From positions 1 through 64,000 of the forward strand of contig NZ_FCNT01000060.1 of the NCBI RefSeq assembly GCF_900021155.1: DNA of 64,000 bases, written 5' to 3'. The notes under the pieces were generated by a model that saw only the letters and a program-made list of their open reading frames with translations, had not been told where the DNA came from and searched no databases. The stretch is from Alistipes sp. CHKCI003 (GTDB lineage Bacteria > Bacteroidota > Bacteroidia > Bacteroidales > Rikenellaceae). Of this stretch, positions 56,105-64,000 are shown one piece after another (the first letter of the stretch is position 1; each line of letters opens with the position of its first letter). The position numbers were made by a program, and so were the translations under genes.

Positions 56105-57640
56105 ATGTCCAGACCTGTACGGGTGCGCTTCGCACCCAGCCCCACGGGGCCGTTGCATATCGGAGGCGTCCGCACGGCGCTCTACAACTATCTTTTCGCC
56201 CGCCAGCACGGCGGCACGATGATCCTCCGCATCGAGGACACCGACTCGCAGCGCTTCGTGCCGGGTGCCGAAGCCTACATCATGGACTCGCTCGCATGGT
56301 GCGGGATCGAAATCGACGAAGGCGTCGGCGTCGGAGGCCCCCACGCCCCCTACCGCCAGAGTGAACGGCGCGAAATCTACCTCGAATACGCTCTTCGGCT
56401 CGTCGAGGCGGGCTGGGCTTACTACGCATTCGACACGGCCGAAGAACTCGACGTCCTGCGCCGCGAAGCCGAGGCTCGCGGCGAGACGTTCGCCTACAAC
56501 CACGCCGTGCGCGAACGGCTGGCCACGTCGCTCGCACTGCCCGCCGCAGAAGTCGAAGCCCGCATCGCCCGCGGCGACCAGTGGGTCGTCCGCTTCAAAA
56601 TGCCCGAAAACCGGATCGTCGGGATGGACGACCTGATCCGCGGCCATGTGGAGGTCAATACCTCGACGCTCGACGACAAAGTACTCTACAAGTCGGCCGA
56701 CGCACTGCCCACGTATCATCTGGCCAATATCGTGGACGACCGTCTGATGGAGATCTCGCACGTCATCCGCGGCGAGGAGTGGCTTCCCTCGCTGCCGCTC
56801 CACTACCTGCTCTACGAAGCCCTCGGATGGCAGGATGCGCGACCCGCGTTCGCCCACCTGCCGCTGCTGCTCAAACCCACGGGCGGCGGCAAGCTTTCGA
56901 AGCGCGACGGCGACAAGATGGGCTTTCCCGTCTTCCCGCTCTTCTGGAAGTCGCCCGCCACGGGCGAGACGGCCCGCGGCTACCGCGAAGACGGCTACTT
57001 TCCCGAGGCGTTCGTCAACATGCTGGCCCTGCTCGGGTGGAACCCGGGCACGGAGCAGGAGCTCTTCACGATGCAGCAGCTCATCGACGGTTTCTCGCTC
57101 GACCGAGTGTCGAAGTCGGGCGCACGGTTCCAGCCCGAGAAAGCCCGGTGGTTCAACGCCCAGTACATGCACCGCAAGACGGATGCCGAACTTGCCGAGG
57201 TGCTGCAACCCGTGCTCCGCGCCCACGGCATCGAAGTGTCGGACGAGCGGGCGGGCCGCGCGGCAGGGCTCATGAAGGAGCGGGCCACGCTCACGACCGA
57301 CCTGTGGGATCTCACGTCGTTCTTCTTCACGGCTCCGGCCGAATATGAGGAGAAGCAGACCAAAAAATACTGGAAAGGCGACAACCCCGCGATCCTGCGC
57401 GAAGTACGCGAGGTGCTGGCCGGGATCGACGACTTCTCGCTCGAAAACACCGAGCGGATCCTGCACGCATGGATCGCAGAGAAAGGCTATGCCATGGGGC
57501 AAGTGATGAACACGCTGCGTCTGGCGCTGGTCGGCGCCGGCAAGGGACCGGGCATGTACGACGTAACGTCGTTCATCGGCAAGGAGGAGACCCTGCGCCG
57601 CATCGACCGCCTCTTCGACGCGCTCGAACCGGCCGAATGA
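56105..57640 (+). CDS. gltX: Glutamyl-tRNA synthetase (511 aa)
   Basis: It charges tRNA-Glu. Class I motifs are [19 protein letters not shown] near residue 9 (HIGG form) and [12 protein letters not shown] near 262. The catalytic domain contains [11 protein letters not shown] and [20 protein letters not shown]. The C-terminal helical part binds the anticodon. The length is normal. The stop overlaps the galM start as ATGATG, so the two genes are translationally coupled, an unusual pairing of a housekeeping synthetase with a sugar epimerase. Confidence 0.97.
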   Translation: MSRPVRVRFAPSPTGPLHIGGVRTALYNYLFARQHGGTMILRIEDTDSQRFVPGAEAYIMDSLAWCGIEIDEGVGVGGPHAPYRQSERREIYLEYALRLVEAGWAYYAFDTAEELDVLRREAEARGETFAYNHAVRERLATSLALPAAEVEARIARGDQWVVRFKMPENRIVGMDDLIRGHVEVNTSTLDDKVLYKSADALPTYHLANIVDDRLMEISHVIRGEEWLPSLPLHYLLYEALGWQDARPAFAHLPLLLKPTGGGKLSKRDGDKMGFPVFPLFWKSPATGETARGYREDGYFPEAFVNMLALLGWNPGTEQELFTMQQLIDGFSLDRVSKSGARFQPEKARWFNAQYMHRKTDAELAEVLQPVLRAHGIEVSDERAGRAAGLMKERATLTTDLWDLTSFFFTAPAEYEEKQTKKYWKGDNPAILREVREVLAGIDDFSLENTERILHAWIAEKGYAMGQVMNTLRLALVGAGKGPGMYDVTSFIGKEETLRRIDRLFDALEPAE

Positions 57641-58851
57641 TGGAGATCGAACAGCACATCTGGGGCATGACGCCCGAAGGCGAAGCCGTCGTGCTCTACA
57701 CGATGCGCAACGCATCGGGCGCCGAGGTGCGTCTCGGCACCTACGGGGCGGCCGTCGTCTCGGTCGCAGTCCCCGACCGCAACGGACGCATGGACGATGT
57801 GGCGCTCGGCTGCAAGAACTACGACGGCTATTTCGGCGACCCCGCGGCCATAGGCAAGAGCGTGGGCCGCTGCGCGGGTCGGATCGCCGGCGGCCGCATG
57901 CGGATCGAGGGCACGGAGTACCGTCTCGAAACGAACAACGGCCCCGGCCACCTCGGCGGCGGCACGCGCGGCTTCGCCGACCGGCTCTGGGAGGGACGTG
58001 TGGAGACCAACCGCGTGGTGATGTCGCTCCTCTCGGAAGAGGGCGACCAAGGATATCCCGGGACGCTCGCGGTCGAGGCCGTCTTCGACTTCGGCGACGA
58101 CAACGCACTGGAGATCACCTACCTCGCCCGCACGGACCGTACCACGGTCGTGAACCTCACGAGCCGTCTCTGCCTCAACCTCGCAGGCGCGGGCCGCGGC
58201 GACATCCTCGGCCACGAACTGCGGCTCGCAGCTTCGCGGGCGCTCGAACTGGATACGTGGCAGCTCCCCACGGGACGTACGACGGAGGTGGCGGGTACGC
58301 CGCTGGATTTCCGCTCGTTCCGCACGATCGGCGAAGGCATCGGTGCGGCCTCCTGTCCGACGGCCGGCGGCAGCCTCCGTGCAGGAACAGGCTCCGTAAA
58401 TGTCCCGGAGCCCGGCACCGGATACGGTACAGAGCTTCGTGCGGCCACCGGCACGAGGACCGGCGAGGAGGCCGGCCCGGGAACAGCCTCGGGAACAGGC
58501 CCGGGAATCGGCCCGGATCCTTACGGCATCCGTGCTCTGGGCGGTTACGACCACCCCTTTCCGATCGACGGCTGGCGGCCCAACATCCTCGCGGAGGCGG
58601 CCGAGCTGCGCGATCCGCAATCGGGTCGCCGCGTGGAGGTGCTCACCTCGCAGCCGTGCATCGTACTCCGCACGGGCAACCGCCTCGCCGGCGGCTGTGA
58701 ACCAGACGGGCGCTACGCGGATCACGCAGGAGTGATGCTCGAATGCCAGCACTACCCCGATGCCGTCCATCACCCCGCATTCCCCTCGCCGCTGCTGCGC
58801 GCAGACGAACTCTACTGCCAGAAGACCGTCTACCGCTTCGGCACCTTTTGA
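57637..58851 (+). CDS. galM: Aldose 1-epimerase with low-complexity insertion (404 aa)
   Basis: It interconverts alpha and beta anomers of galactose or glucose. Fold markers are [15 protein letters not shown] near 28, [15 protein letters not shown] near 75, [17 protein letters not shown] near 100 (first catalytic His region), [16 protein letters not shown] near 163, GYDHPFPID near 300, and the end [15 protein letters not shown]. Normal family length is about 340-350. Here about 60 residues at 236-296 are Gly/Thr/Ala-rich low complexity ([31 protein letters not shown]) in a surface loop between a strand and GGYDH. The frame is kept. It overlaps gltX by four bases. It might still be active, as the catalytic parts are intact. 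Confidence 0.88.
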   Translation: MMEIEQHIWGMTPEGEAVVLYTMRNASGAEVRLGTYGAAVVSVAVPDRNGRMDDVALGCKNYDGYFGDPAAIGKSVGRCAGRIAGGRMRIEGTEYRLETNNGPGHLGGGTRGFADRLWEGRVETNRVVMSLLSEEGDQGYPGTLAVEAVFDFGDDNALEITYLARTDRTTVVNLTSRLCLNLAGAGRGDILGHELRLAASRALELDTWQLPTGRTTEVAGTPLDFRSFRTIGEGIGAASCPTAGGSLRAGTGSVNVPEPGTGYGTELRAATGTRTGEEAGPGTASGTGPGIGPDPYGIRALGGYDHPFPIDGWRPNILAEAAELRDPQSGRRVEVLTSQPCIVLRTGNRLAGGCEPDGRYADHAGVMLECQHYPDAVHHPAFPSPLLRADELYCQKTVYRFGTF

Positions 58852-59690
58852 GGGTTTCTCAACGGTTGTCGTCGGGAGGGAGGCCACATGCGGCACTCCC
58901 TGACGACGACGCAAAAACCGATCTGCAACAGTACGAGAACAGCCCTTACCGGCACCGGCGGCACAGGACGGGCACGAGCTTCCGGAGCTACATGCGGTCT
59001 GCGGCACCGATACGGCGGCGGATTGCCGACATTGGCTCCGTAAGGCCGCAGACGCGGCAGTGATCCGTTCCGAGCAAGCGCTATCAACGACGCCGGGAGG
59101 CTCCGCAGTCAATCCGAAAGGGAAAAATTACGGATGCGCATTTTTCTCATCGTTCCATCGAGCCTTCGACACAGCAAAGCAATCATTGATGACGAGGGAT
59201 CAGGAGAGAGGGGGGGGGAAAAGAAAAAAGAGAGACACGGAGTGATCCGACTTCGTGTCCCGATCAGCGATCCGGCGGTCGGTACGTGCTTCGACCGAGC
59301 GTGAACCGCAGCAGTCCGCAGCGGAAGTCCGCAGCCGCACGTGCGGTACCGGCCGCTGCATCCGCCGGCTGAGGTCCGAAAACAACGGACTTCGCCCCGA
59401 ACCGGCGGCTGCGTTCCCGCCACGAAAGAGGACGCCGCCTGCGCACGCCCGCGATGAGGCGCACCCGCGCGGCCCGAAGTGCGGGCCGCACAGCACCCCG
59501 GGAGCTGAAAATCGGCATACGGCGATCGCCCGCCGCACGCAAAACCCGCATAATTCGGGAGGACCAGCAACCGGCCGAACAGCGCCGCGGAAAGCCTCCC
59601 AGTCCGCGCACCGGACTTACGAATCGGTGCAAAACAACTGCACAAAACGATAAAATGCAAAAAAATTGCATCATTTCGCTTTTTATTCGC
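58852..59690. other. Long GC-rich spacer before the thiamin operon
   Basis: I see no convincing gene in about 840 bases. It includes a run of nine G near 59211 and a hairpin with a minus-strand T run. Open frames on both strands are Arg/Ala-rich and unlike any family. Confidence 0.5.
59215..59259 (-). terminator. Orphan minus-strand terminator-like hairpin
   Basis: On the minus strand GACACGAAGT pairs with ACTCCGTGTC, with one wobble pair, around CGGATC. TCTCTTTTTTCTTTT follows. No minus-strand gene is seen to its right. Confidence 0.45.
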
Positions 59691-59698
59691 TATCTTTG
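59666..59698 (+). promoter_or_regulatory. Promoter of the thiamin uptake operon
   Basis: TTG (59666-59668) and TATCTTTG (59691-59698) are separated by 22 bases. The riboswitch starts about 13 bases after the box. Confidence 0.65.
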
Positions 59699-59710
59699 CG
59701 GCCGATATTT

Positions 59711-59785
59711 CCAAGGGGTGCCCTACCGTCGGGCTGAGATTATACCCATTGTACCGGATACGGGTAATGCCGAGACCGGGATGCA
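59711..59785 (+). ncRNA. TPP riboswitch (THI element)
   Basis: The conserved core is plain: GGGGTGCCC, a short P3 loop, GGGCTGAGATTATACCC, then CGGGTAATGCCGAGACCGGGA. These carry the CUGAGA pyrimidine-sensor and the pyrophosphate-sensor helix of the TPP aptamer. It lies in the leader of the TonB receptor gene and would turn off the operon when TPP is plentiful. ACCCCTTT at 59801-59808 can pair with AAGGGGT at 59713-59719, offering an alternative fold that could form the switch. Confidence 0.93.
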
Positions 59786-59836
59786 TAATCAATAACACAT
59801 ACCCCTTTTCAGTTCTTTAACCATTAAAAATGTAAC

Positions 59837-62170
59837 ATGAAAAGGATCTTTACCCTCCTCGCATTCGCGTCGCTCGGCTGCGCGAACGCTCTGAATGCAC
59901 GCGCCCAACACTCCGAACAGGATTCGCTGCGCATGTACGATCTCCAGCAGATCGAAGTAACCGCCACGCGCGCCTCGGAGAAAACTCCGGTGGCCTATGC
60001 CGACATCTCGCGCGAAACGATCGAGAAAAACAACTACGGCCTCGACGTACCGTTCATGCTGACGACGACCCCCTCGATGATCGCCACCTCCGAAGCGGGC
60101 GTGGGCGTGGGTGCCACCTCGATGCGCATGCGCGGCACGGACGCCACCCGCCTGAACGTTACGGCCAACGGCGTACCGCTGAACAACCCCGACTCGCATT
60201 CGACCTACTTCTACGACACGCCGGACTTCGTTTCGGCCGTGGGCGACGTGCAGGTGCAGCGCGGCGCCGGCACCTCGACCAACGGCACGGGCGCTTTCGG
60301 CGGTGCGGTCAACATGACCACGGCGCCGCTCGGCACCGAGTTCGGCGGCGACGCCTCGCTCTCGTACGGCTCGTACAACACCAACAAGCAGGCGATCCAC
60401 ATCGGTTCGGGCCTCATGGGCGGCCATTGGGTGGTCGACGCGCGCCTGACGCACATCGGCTCGGACGGCTACGTGGACCGCGGCGCCACCGACCTGAAAT
60501 CCTACATGCTGCAAGGAGCCTACTACGGCGGCAACACGATGGTCAAGTTCCTCTCGTTCGGCGGCAAGGCCCGGACCTACCTCACCTACACGGGCGCCAC
60601 GAAAGAGGAGATGGAGCTCTACGGACGCCGCTACCACACCGACGGCCAGTACGCAACCTCCGACGGTCCGCACGTACTGGCCGACGGCACGCACGTCGAC
60701 TACTACGACGATCACACCGACAACTACCTCCAGATCAACAACCAGCTCATCCTCAACCACCGTTTCAACGAACGCTGGCAGATGAACCTCACGGGATTCT
60801 ACACCTACGGCTACGGCTACTACAAACAATATAAGGACGACGCCAAGATGCTCGAATACGCCGGTTTCGCCGACCGCTACTCCTACGTTACGGACGACAA
60901 GGGCGACTGGGTGCTCGACGAGGAAGGCGAAAAGATCGAGGTCCGCAAAGACCTGATCCGCGAAAAGCTGATGCGCAATCACTTCGGGGGCCTCAATGCT
61001 TCGGCCGGCTACACGGTGCGCAATCTCGACCTCCTGTTCGGCGGTTCGTACAGCTATTACACCTGCCCCCACTGGGGCGAAATGGACTGGGTGCAGGACA
61101 TTCCGGACGCCCGCGAGCGCGGCGACCGCTGGTACGACAACGACGTCAGGAAACACGACGCCAATCTCTTCGTCAAGGCCAACTGGCAGGTGGCCGAGGG
61201 GCTGCGGCTCTTCGCCGACCTCCAGTACCGCTACGTGAGTTACGAGGCGTGGGGCGTGAACGACAATTACGTGGAGAATCAGACGAACCCCGACGGCTCG
61301 ACGGGCGGCATGCAGCTCATCGACGTCGACAAGCAGTACCACTTCTTCAACCCCAAGGCCGGTCTGAGCTACCGCTTCGCCCGGAACCACACGCTCTACG
61401 CCTCGTTCGCCATCGCCCAGAAAGAACCCACGCGCAACGACTTCACCGACCGCTTCCGCGAGACGTTCCCCTCGGCCGAGAAGCTCTACGACTACGAGAT
61501 CGGCTACCAATACGACAGCCGCTACGTCTCGGCCGGCGTCAACCTCTACTACATGGACTACGACAACCAGCTCGTGAAGACGGGCCAGATCAACGACAAC
61601 TACGACGCACTGAACATCAACGTCCCCGACAGCTACCGCCGCGGTATCGAGCTATCGCTGACGGTCCGCCCGCTCAAGTGGTTCTCTCTGAGCGGCAACG
61701 CCACCTTCTCGCAGAACCGCATCGAAAATTACGTGAACAAGGTAATCGACTACGGCACGTGGAACGACGCCACGAACTTCTACGACTACGCCGTTACGGA
61801 GATGGGCACCACGACGATCTCCTACTCGCCGTCGGTGATCGCAGGCACGATTTTCGATTTCCACATCGCGGGTTTCGAAGCCGTGCTGCACACGCAGTAT
61901 GTCGGCGACCAGTACTTCACCAACTACGAGAATCCGAACATGAAGCTCGACGCCTATTGCGTAACGAACCTCAATCTGGGCTACACGTTCCGCACCCGCT
62001 CGGCAAAGAGCGTGCGGCTGGGCGTGGCGGTCTACAACCTCTTCAACGCCGAATATTGCAGCAACGGCTACGGCTATTCGGAAGCCTACGAAGGGGTGCA
62101 GACCGACGTGGCCTACTACTTCCCGCAGGCGCCGACCAACGTGCTGGCGAACGTAACCGTCAAATTCTAA
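59837..62170 (+). CDS. TonB-dependent outer membrane thiamin receptor (777 aa)
   Basis: After a signal peptide (to about residue 23) comes a plug domain without a carboxypeptidase-like N-extension: LQQIEVTATRASEKTPVAYA, TTTPSMIATSEAGVGVG, RMRGTDATRLNVTANGVPLN, and VQVQRGAGTSTNGTGAFGG. The barrel ends in NVLANVTVKF. The TPP riboswitch upstream and the thiamin transporter and kinase downstream make thiamin or a derivative the ligand. This matches the known Bacteroides arrangement of outer-membrane receptor, PnuT and pyrophosphokinase. The ATG at 59837 follows the riboswitch by about 50 bases. Confidence 0.93.
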   Translation: MKRIFTLLAFASLGCANALNARAQHSEQDSLRMYDLQQIEVTATRASEKTPVAYADISRETIEKNNYGLDVPFMLTTTPSMIATSEAGVGVGATSMRMRGTDATRLNVTANGVPLNNPDSHSTYFYDTPDFVSAVGDVQVQRGAGTSTNGTGAFGGAVNMTTAPLGTEFGGDASLSYGSYNTNKQAIHIGSGLMGGHWVVDARLTHIGSDGYVDRGATDLKSYMLQGAYYGGNTMVKFLSFGGKARTYLTYTGATKEEMELYGRRYHTDGQYATSDGPHVLADGTHVDYYDDHTDNYLQINNQLILNHRFNERWQMNLTGFYTYGYGYYKQYKDDAKMLEYAGFADRYSYVTDDKGDWVLDEEGEKIEVRKDLIREKLMRNHFGGLNASAGYTVRNLDLLFGGSYSYYTCPHWGEMDWVQDIPDARERGDRWYDNDVRKHDANLFVKANWQVAEGLRLFADLQYRYVSYEAWGVNDNYVENQTNPDGSTGGMQLIDVDKQYHFFNPKAGLSYRFARNHTLYASFAIAQKEPTRNDFTDRFRETFPSAEKLYDYEIGYQYDSRYVSAGVNLYYMDYDNQLVKTGQINDNYDALNINVPDSYRRGIELSLTVRPLKWFSLSGNATFSQNRIENYVNKVIDYGTWNDATNFYDYAVTEMGTTTISYSPSVIAGTIFDFHIAGFEAVLHTQYVGDQYFTNYENPNMKLDAYCVTNLNLGYTFRTRSAKSVRLGVAVYNLFNAEYCSNGYGYSEAYEGVQTDVAYYFPQAPTNVLANVTVKF

Positions 62171-62183
62171 CGACACGCACCGG

Positions 62184-63149
62184 ATGCAGACGCTCGAAAT
62201 CATCGGCACGCTCGTCGGGCTGCTCTACCTCTACTTCGAATACAAAGCCAGCATTTGGCTCTGGGCCGCGAGCATCGTGATGCCGGCGATCTACATCTTC
62301 GTCTACCACGATGCAGGCTTCTACGCCGACATGGGGATCAACGTCTACTACCTCCTCGCCAGCGGCTACGGCTGGGCGATGTGGCTGCGGCGGTCGCGTC
62401 GCGGCCACTCCCCGGCCTTCGGACAGGATGCGGAGGCGGTCGGCGCGGGAACGGCCCGGTCGAAAACGAACCGACCGGGCCCGGAGCGCCCCGGCTCCGA
62501 CGGCACGGACGCCGACCACCGCCACGGACACGGGGCCGCGACAAGCGCAAGCGGAACCGGTGCGGGCGGCGACCTTGCGAACAGCACGCAAGCAGTCGCC
62601 CCGGCGGCGCAGGCTGCCGCGGTCGCCGAAACGGCAACGATTTCCGCACCGGACGCGCGTTCGGCGCATGCAGCCGGATCTGCCGGACCCGAAACGGCAA
62701 CGGATGCCGAAGCAACGTCGGCCGCAGCTGTTTCGGAGCCGGACACAACGGCATCAGCCGCCGAGAAGCGGCACGGGTCCCCCGAGAAAACGGACACGGG
62801 CGTCCGTCCGATCACGCACACGCCCGTGCACCGCTGGCTGCCGCTGGCCGGCACCTTTCTCGTCGCCTTCGCGGCGATCGCCTTCGTGCTGATCCGCTGG
62901 ACCGACAGCACCGTACCTTACGGCGACAGCTTCACGACGGCCATGAGCATCGTCGGAATGTGGATGCTGGCCCAGAAATACGTCGAGCAGTGGCTCGTCT
63001 GGATCGCCGTCGATGTCGTTTGCGTGGGTCTCTACCTCTACAAGGGTCTCTATCCCACGGCCGGGCTGTATGCGCTCTACACGGTGATCGCCGTATTCGG
63101 ATACTTCAAATGGCTGCGGATGATGAAAACACAGAACGCCTATGCTTAA
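62184..63149 (+). CDS. pnuT: PnuT/PnuC-type thiamin transporter with low-complexity insertion (321 aa)
   Basis: The N-terminal part (IGTLVGLLYLYFEYKASIWLW, VYYLLASGYGWAMWL) and C-terminal part (TAMSIVGMWMLAQKYVEQWL, GLYLYKGLYPTAGLYALYTV) are a normal PnuC-family transporter of about 180 residues with seven helices. PnuT members use facilitated diffusion, trapping thiamin by phosphorylation. Between them, residues about 72-212 are Ala/Gly/Thr/Pro/Glu-rich low complexity, placed in a cytoplasmic loop. The frame is intact through it. It lies 13 bases after the receptor, and the kinase gene overlaps its end by eight bases. Confidence 0.88.
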   Translation: MQTLEIIGTLVGLLYLYFEYKASIWLWAASIVMPAIYIFVYHDAGFYADMGINVYYLLASGYGWAMWLRRSRRGHSPAFGQDAEAVGAGTARSKTNRPGPERPGSDGTDADHRHGHGAATSASGTGAGGDLANSTQAVAPAAQAAAVAETATISAPDARSAHAAGSAGPETATDAEATSAAAVSEPDTTASAAEKRHGSPEKTDTGVRPITHTPVHRWLPLAGTFLVAFAAIAFVLIRWTDSTVPYGDSFTTAMSIVGMWMLAQKYVEQWLVWIAVDVVCVGLYLYKGLYPTAGLYALYTVIAVFGYFKWLRMMKTQNAYA

Positions 63150-63780
63150 ACTCCCCACCGAATCCGACCGCCCCACCGTCGTGATTCTCGCCGACGGAGA
63201 CTACCCCACGGGACGGGTCGCCGCCGCGCTGCTCCGCAATGCCCGACGGGTCGTCTGCTGCGACGGAGCGGCCGCCCGCTTCCTCGCCGAGGGCGGCGAG
63301 CCGTGGGCCATCGCGGGCGACGGAGACTCGCTGCCTGAGGCGCTGGCCGAACGCTACGCCCCGATTCTTCGCCGCGAGGCGGAACAGGACACGAACGACC
63401 TCTCGAAAGCCGTGAGATTCTCACTGAACGAAGGCGAGCGCCGGCTCGTGATTCTCGGCGCCACGGGCCGCCGCGAAGACCACACGCTGGGCAACATCAG
63501 CCTTCTGGCTGACTACATGGCGGCGGGGGCCGAAGTGCGGATGGTAACGGACTACGGCGTATTCGACCCGATAGCGGGTGAAGCCGTATTCGAGAGCCGT
63601 GCGGGACAGCAGATCTCGATCTTCACACCCGATCCCGCGACCGCAATCTCGGGCAAAGGGTTGAAATACCCGCTTCCGCCGCACCTGAAAAACTGGTGGT
63701 GCGGCACGCTCAACGAAGCTACCGGTGCGGAGTTCACGCTGCGCATCGCCGGCTGGGGGATCGTCTACCGGTTGTTCTGA
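63142..63780 (+). CDS. Thiamin pyrophosphokinase (212 aa)
   Basis: It converts thiamin and ATP to TPP, trapping imported vitamin. Motifs are VILADGDYPTG near residue 14, VVCCDGAAARFL near 37, AIAGDGDSL near 56, EQDTNDLSKAVRF near 79 (metal and ATP site), and LGATGRREDHTLGNISLL near 104. The C-terminal beta-domain ends GTLNEATGAEFTLRI and WGIVYRLF. The length is normal. It overlaps the transporter by eight bases. Thiamin biosynthesis genes are not present in the window, so the operon is for salvage. Confidence 0.94.
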   Translation: MLKLPTESDRPTVVILADGDYPTGRVAAALLRNARRVVCCDGAAARFLAEGGEPWAIAGDGDSLPEALAERYAPILRREAEQDTNDLSKAVRFSLNEGERRLVILGATGRREDHTLGNISLLADYMAAGAEVRMVTDYGVFDPIAGEAVFESRAGQQISIFTPDPATAISGKGLKYPLPPHLKNWWCGTLNEATGAEFTLRIAGWGIVYRLF

Positions 63781-64000
63781 CACCTCTGCGGTCCGGCTCG
63801 TCTCAGGCACGGCCGCAACGTATGGAAACCGTCCCTGCGACGGAAGGCTGCGGAATCCGCACGGGTGAAGCCGTGCAAGGAGAATATATGAACGCGAAAA
63901 CAGAGCGAAACCGGTCTGCCACGAGAATACATCGAGGAGGCAAGCACTTGGAAAACCGGAGCCGGGAAAAGCCGCTCCGAAAACGCATCCATGCAGGTCT
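63781..64000. other. Right edge without a visible gene
   Basis: The 220 bases after the kinase stop show no convincing gene or clear terminator. Confidence 0.5.

Noticed and set aside
55856-58108. 750-codon minus-strand frame opposite gltX and galM
   Set aside because: The composition is typical of an antisense shadow in GC-rich DNA, and both plus-strand genes are well supported.
1-64000. CRISPR array
   Set aside because: No regularly spaced repeats were seen anywhere in the window.

Overview
The window reads as a chromosome piece from a gut Bacteroidota, most likely Alistipes or a close Rikenellaceae relative. That placement is inference. It rests on repeated TAnnTTTG -7 promoter boxes, TonB-dependent receptors with carboxypeptidase-like N-terminal domains, a beta-helix lipoprotein paired with a receptor, and a riboswitch-controlled outer-membrane thiamin uptake operon. 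No rRNA gene, complete tRNA gene or CRISPR array was seen.

Bases 1-22,840 are a mobile, visibly damaged region of lower GC. An IS1182-type transposase runs off the left edge and is followed by a lone antitoxin-like gene. The rest is a prophage read mostly right to left. It comprises a tyrosine integrase beside a tRNA-3'-end-like attR, small DNA-binding proteins, a DUF4373 replication-type protein, an HU protein, a PAPS-reductase-like protein and a radical SAM protein with two frameshifts. These are followed by an ATPase stump, a tail protein, a candidate small terminase, virion proteins, a very large polyvalent protein (virion-type segment, N6-adenine methylase, Snf2-type helicase) and the C-terminal part of a crAss-like portal protein. 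A deletion appears to have joined the helicase to the portal fragment. Three in-frame TAG codons, and no in-frame TAA or TGA, break two late genes that are otherwise coherent. Early genes use TAG as a normal stop. This suggests a prophage whose late genes read TAG as an amino acid, probably glutamine.

Bases 22,840-64,000 are GC-rich housekeeping and envelope chromosome. In order: an MBL hydrolase/esterase pair; a TonB receptor with a beta-helix lipoprotein; guaB-guaA; a bile-acid/sodium-symporter-type gene; rRNA methylase-panB; an outer-membrane barrel; glnS; fbp; a decayed HTH gene; and an AraC regulator. Next comes a five-gene operon running unknown protein-rsmI-DUF389-lipid A acyltransferase-glycosyltransferase. 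It is followed by a ROK kinase, manA, ychF-SIMPL-small membrane protein, gltX-galM, and a TPP riboswitch with a TonB receptor, a PnuT-type transporter and thiamin pyrophosphokinase. The last set forms a complete thiamin capture route from outer membrane to cofactor.

The chromosomal part also has several 500-860 base GC-rich spacers without convincing genes. Sequence of the same look occurs inside genes as low-complexity insertions in galM, pnuT and an unknown 530-residue protein.
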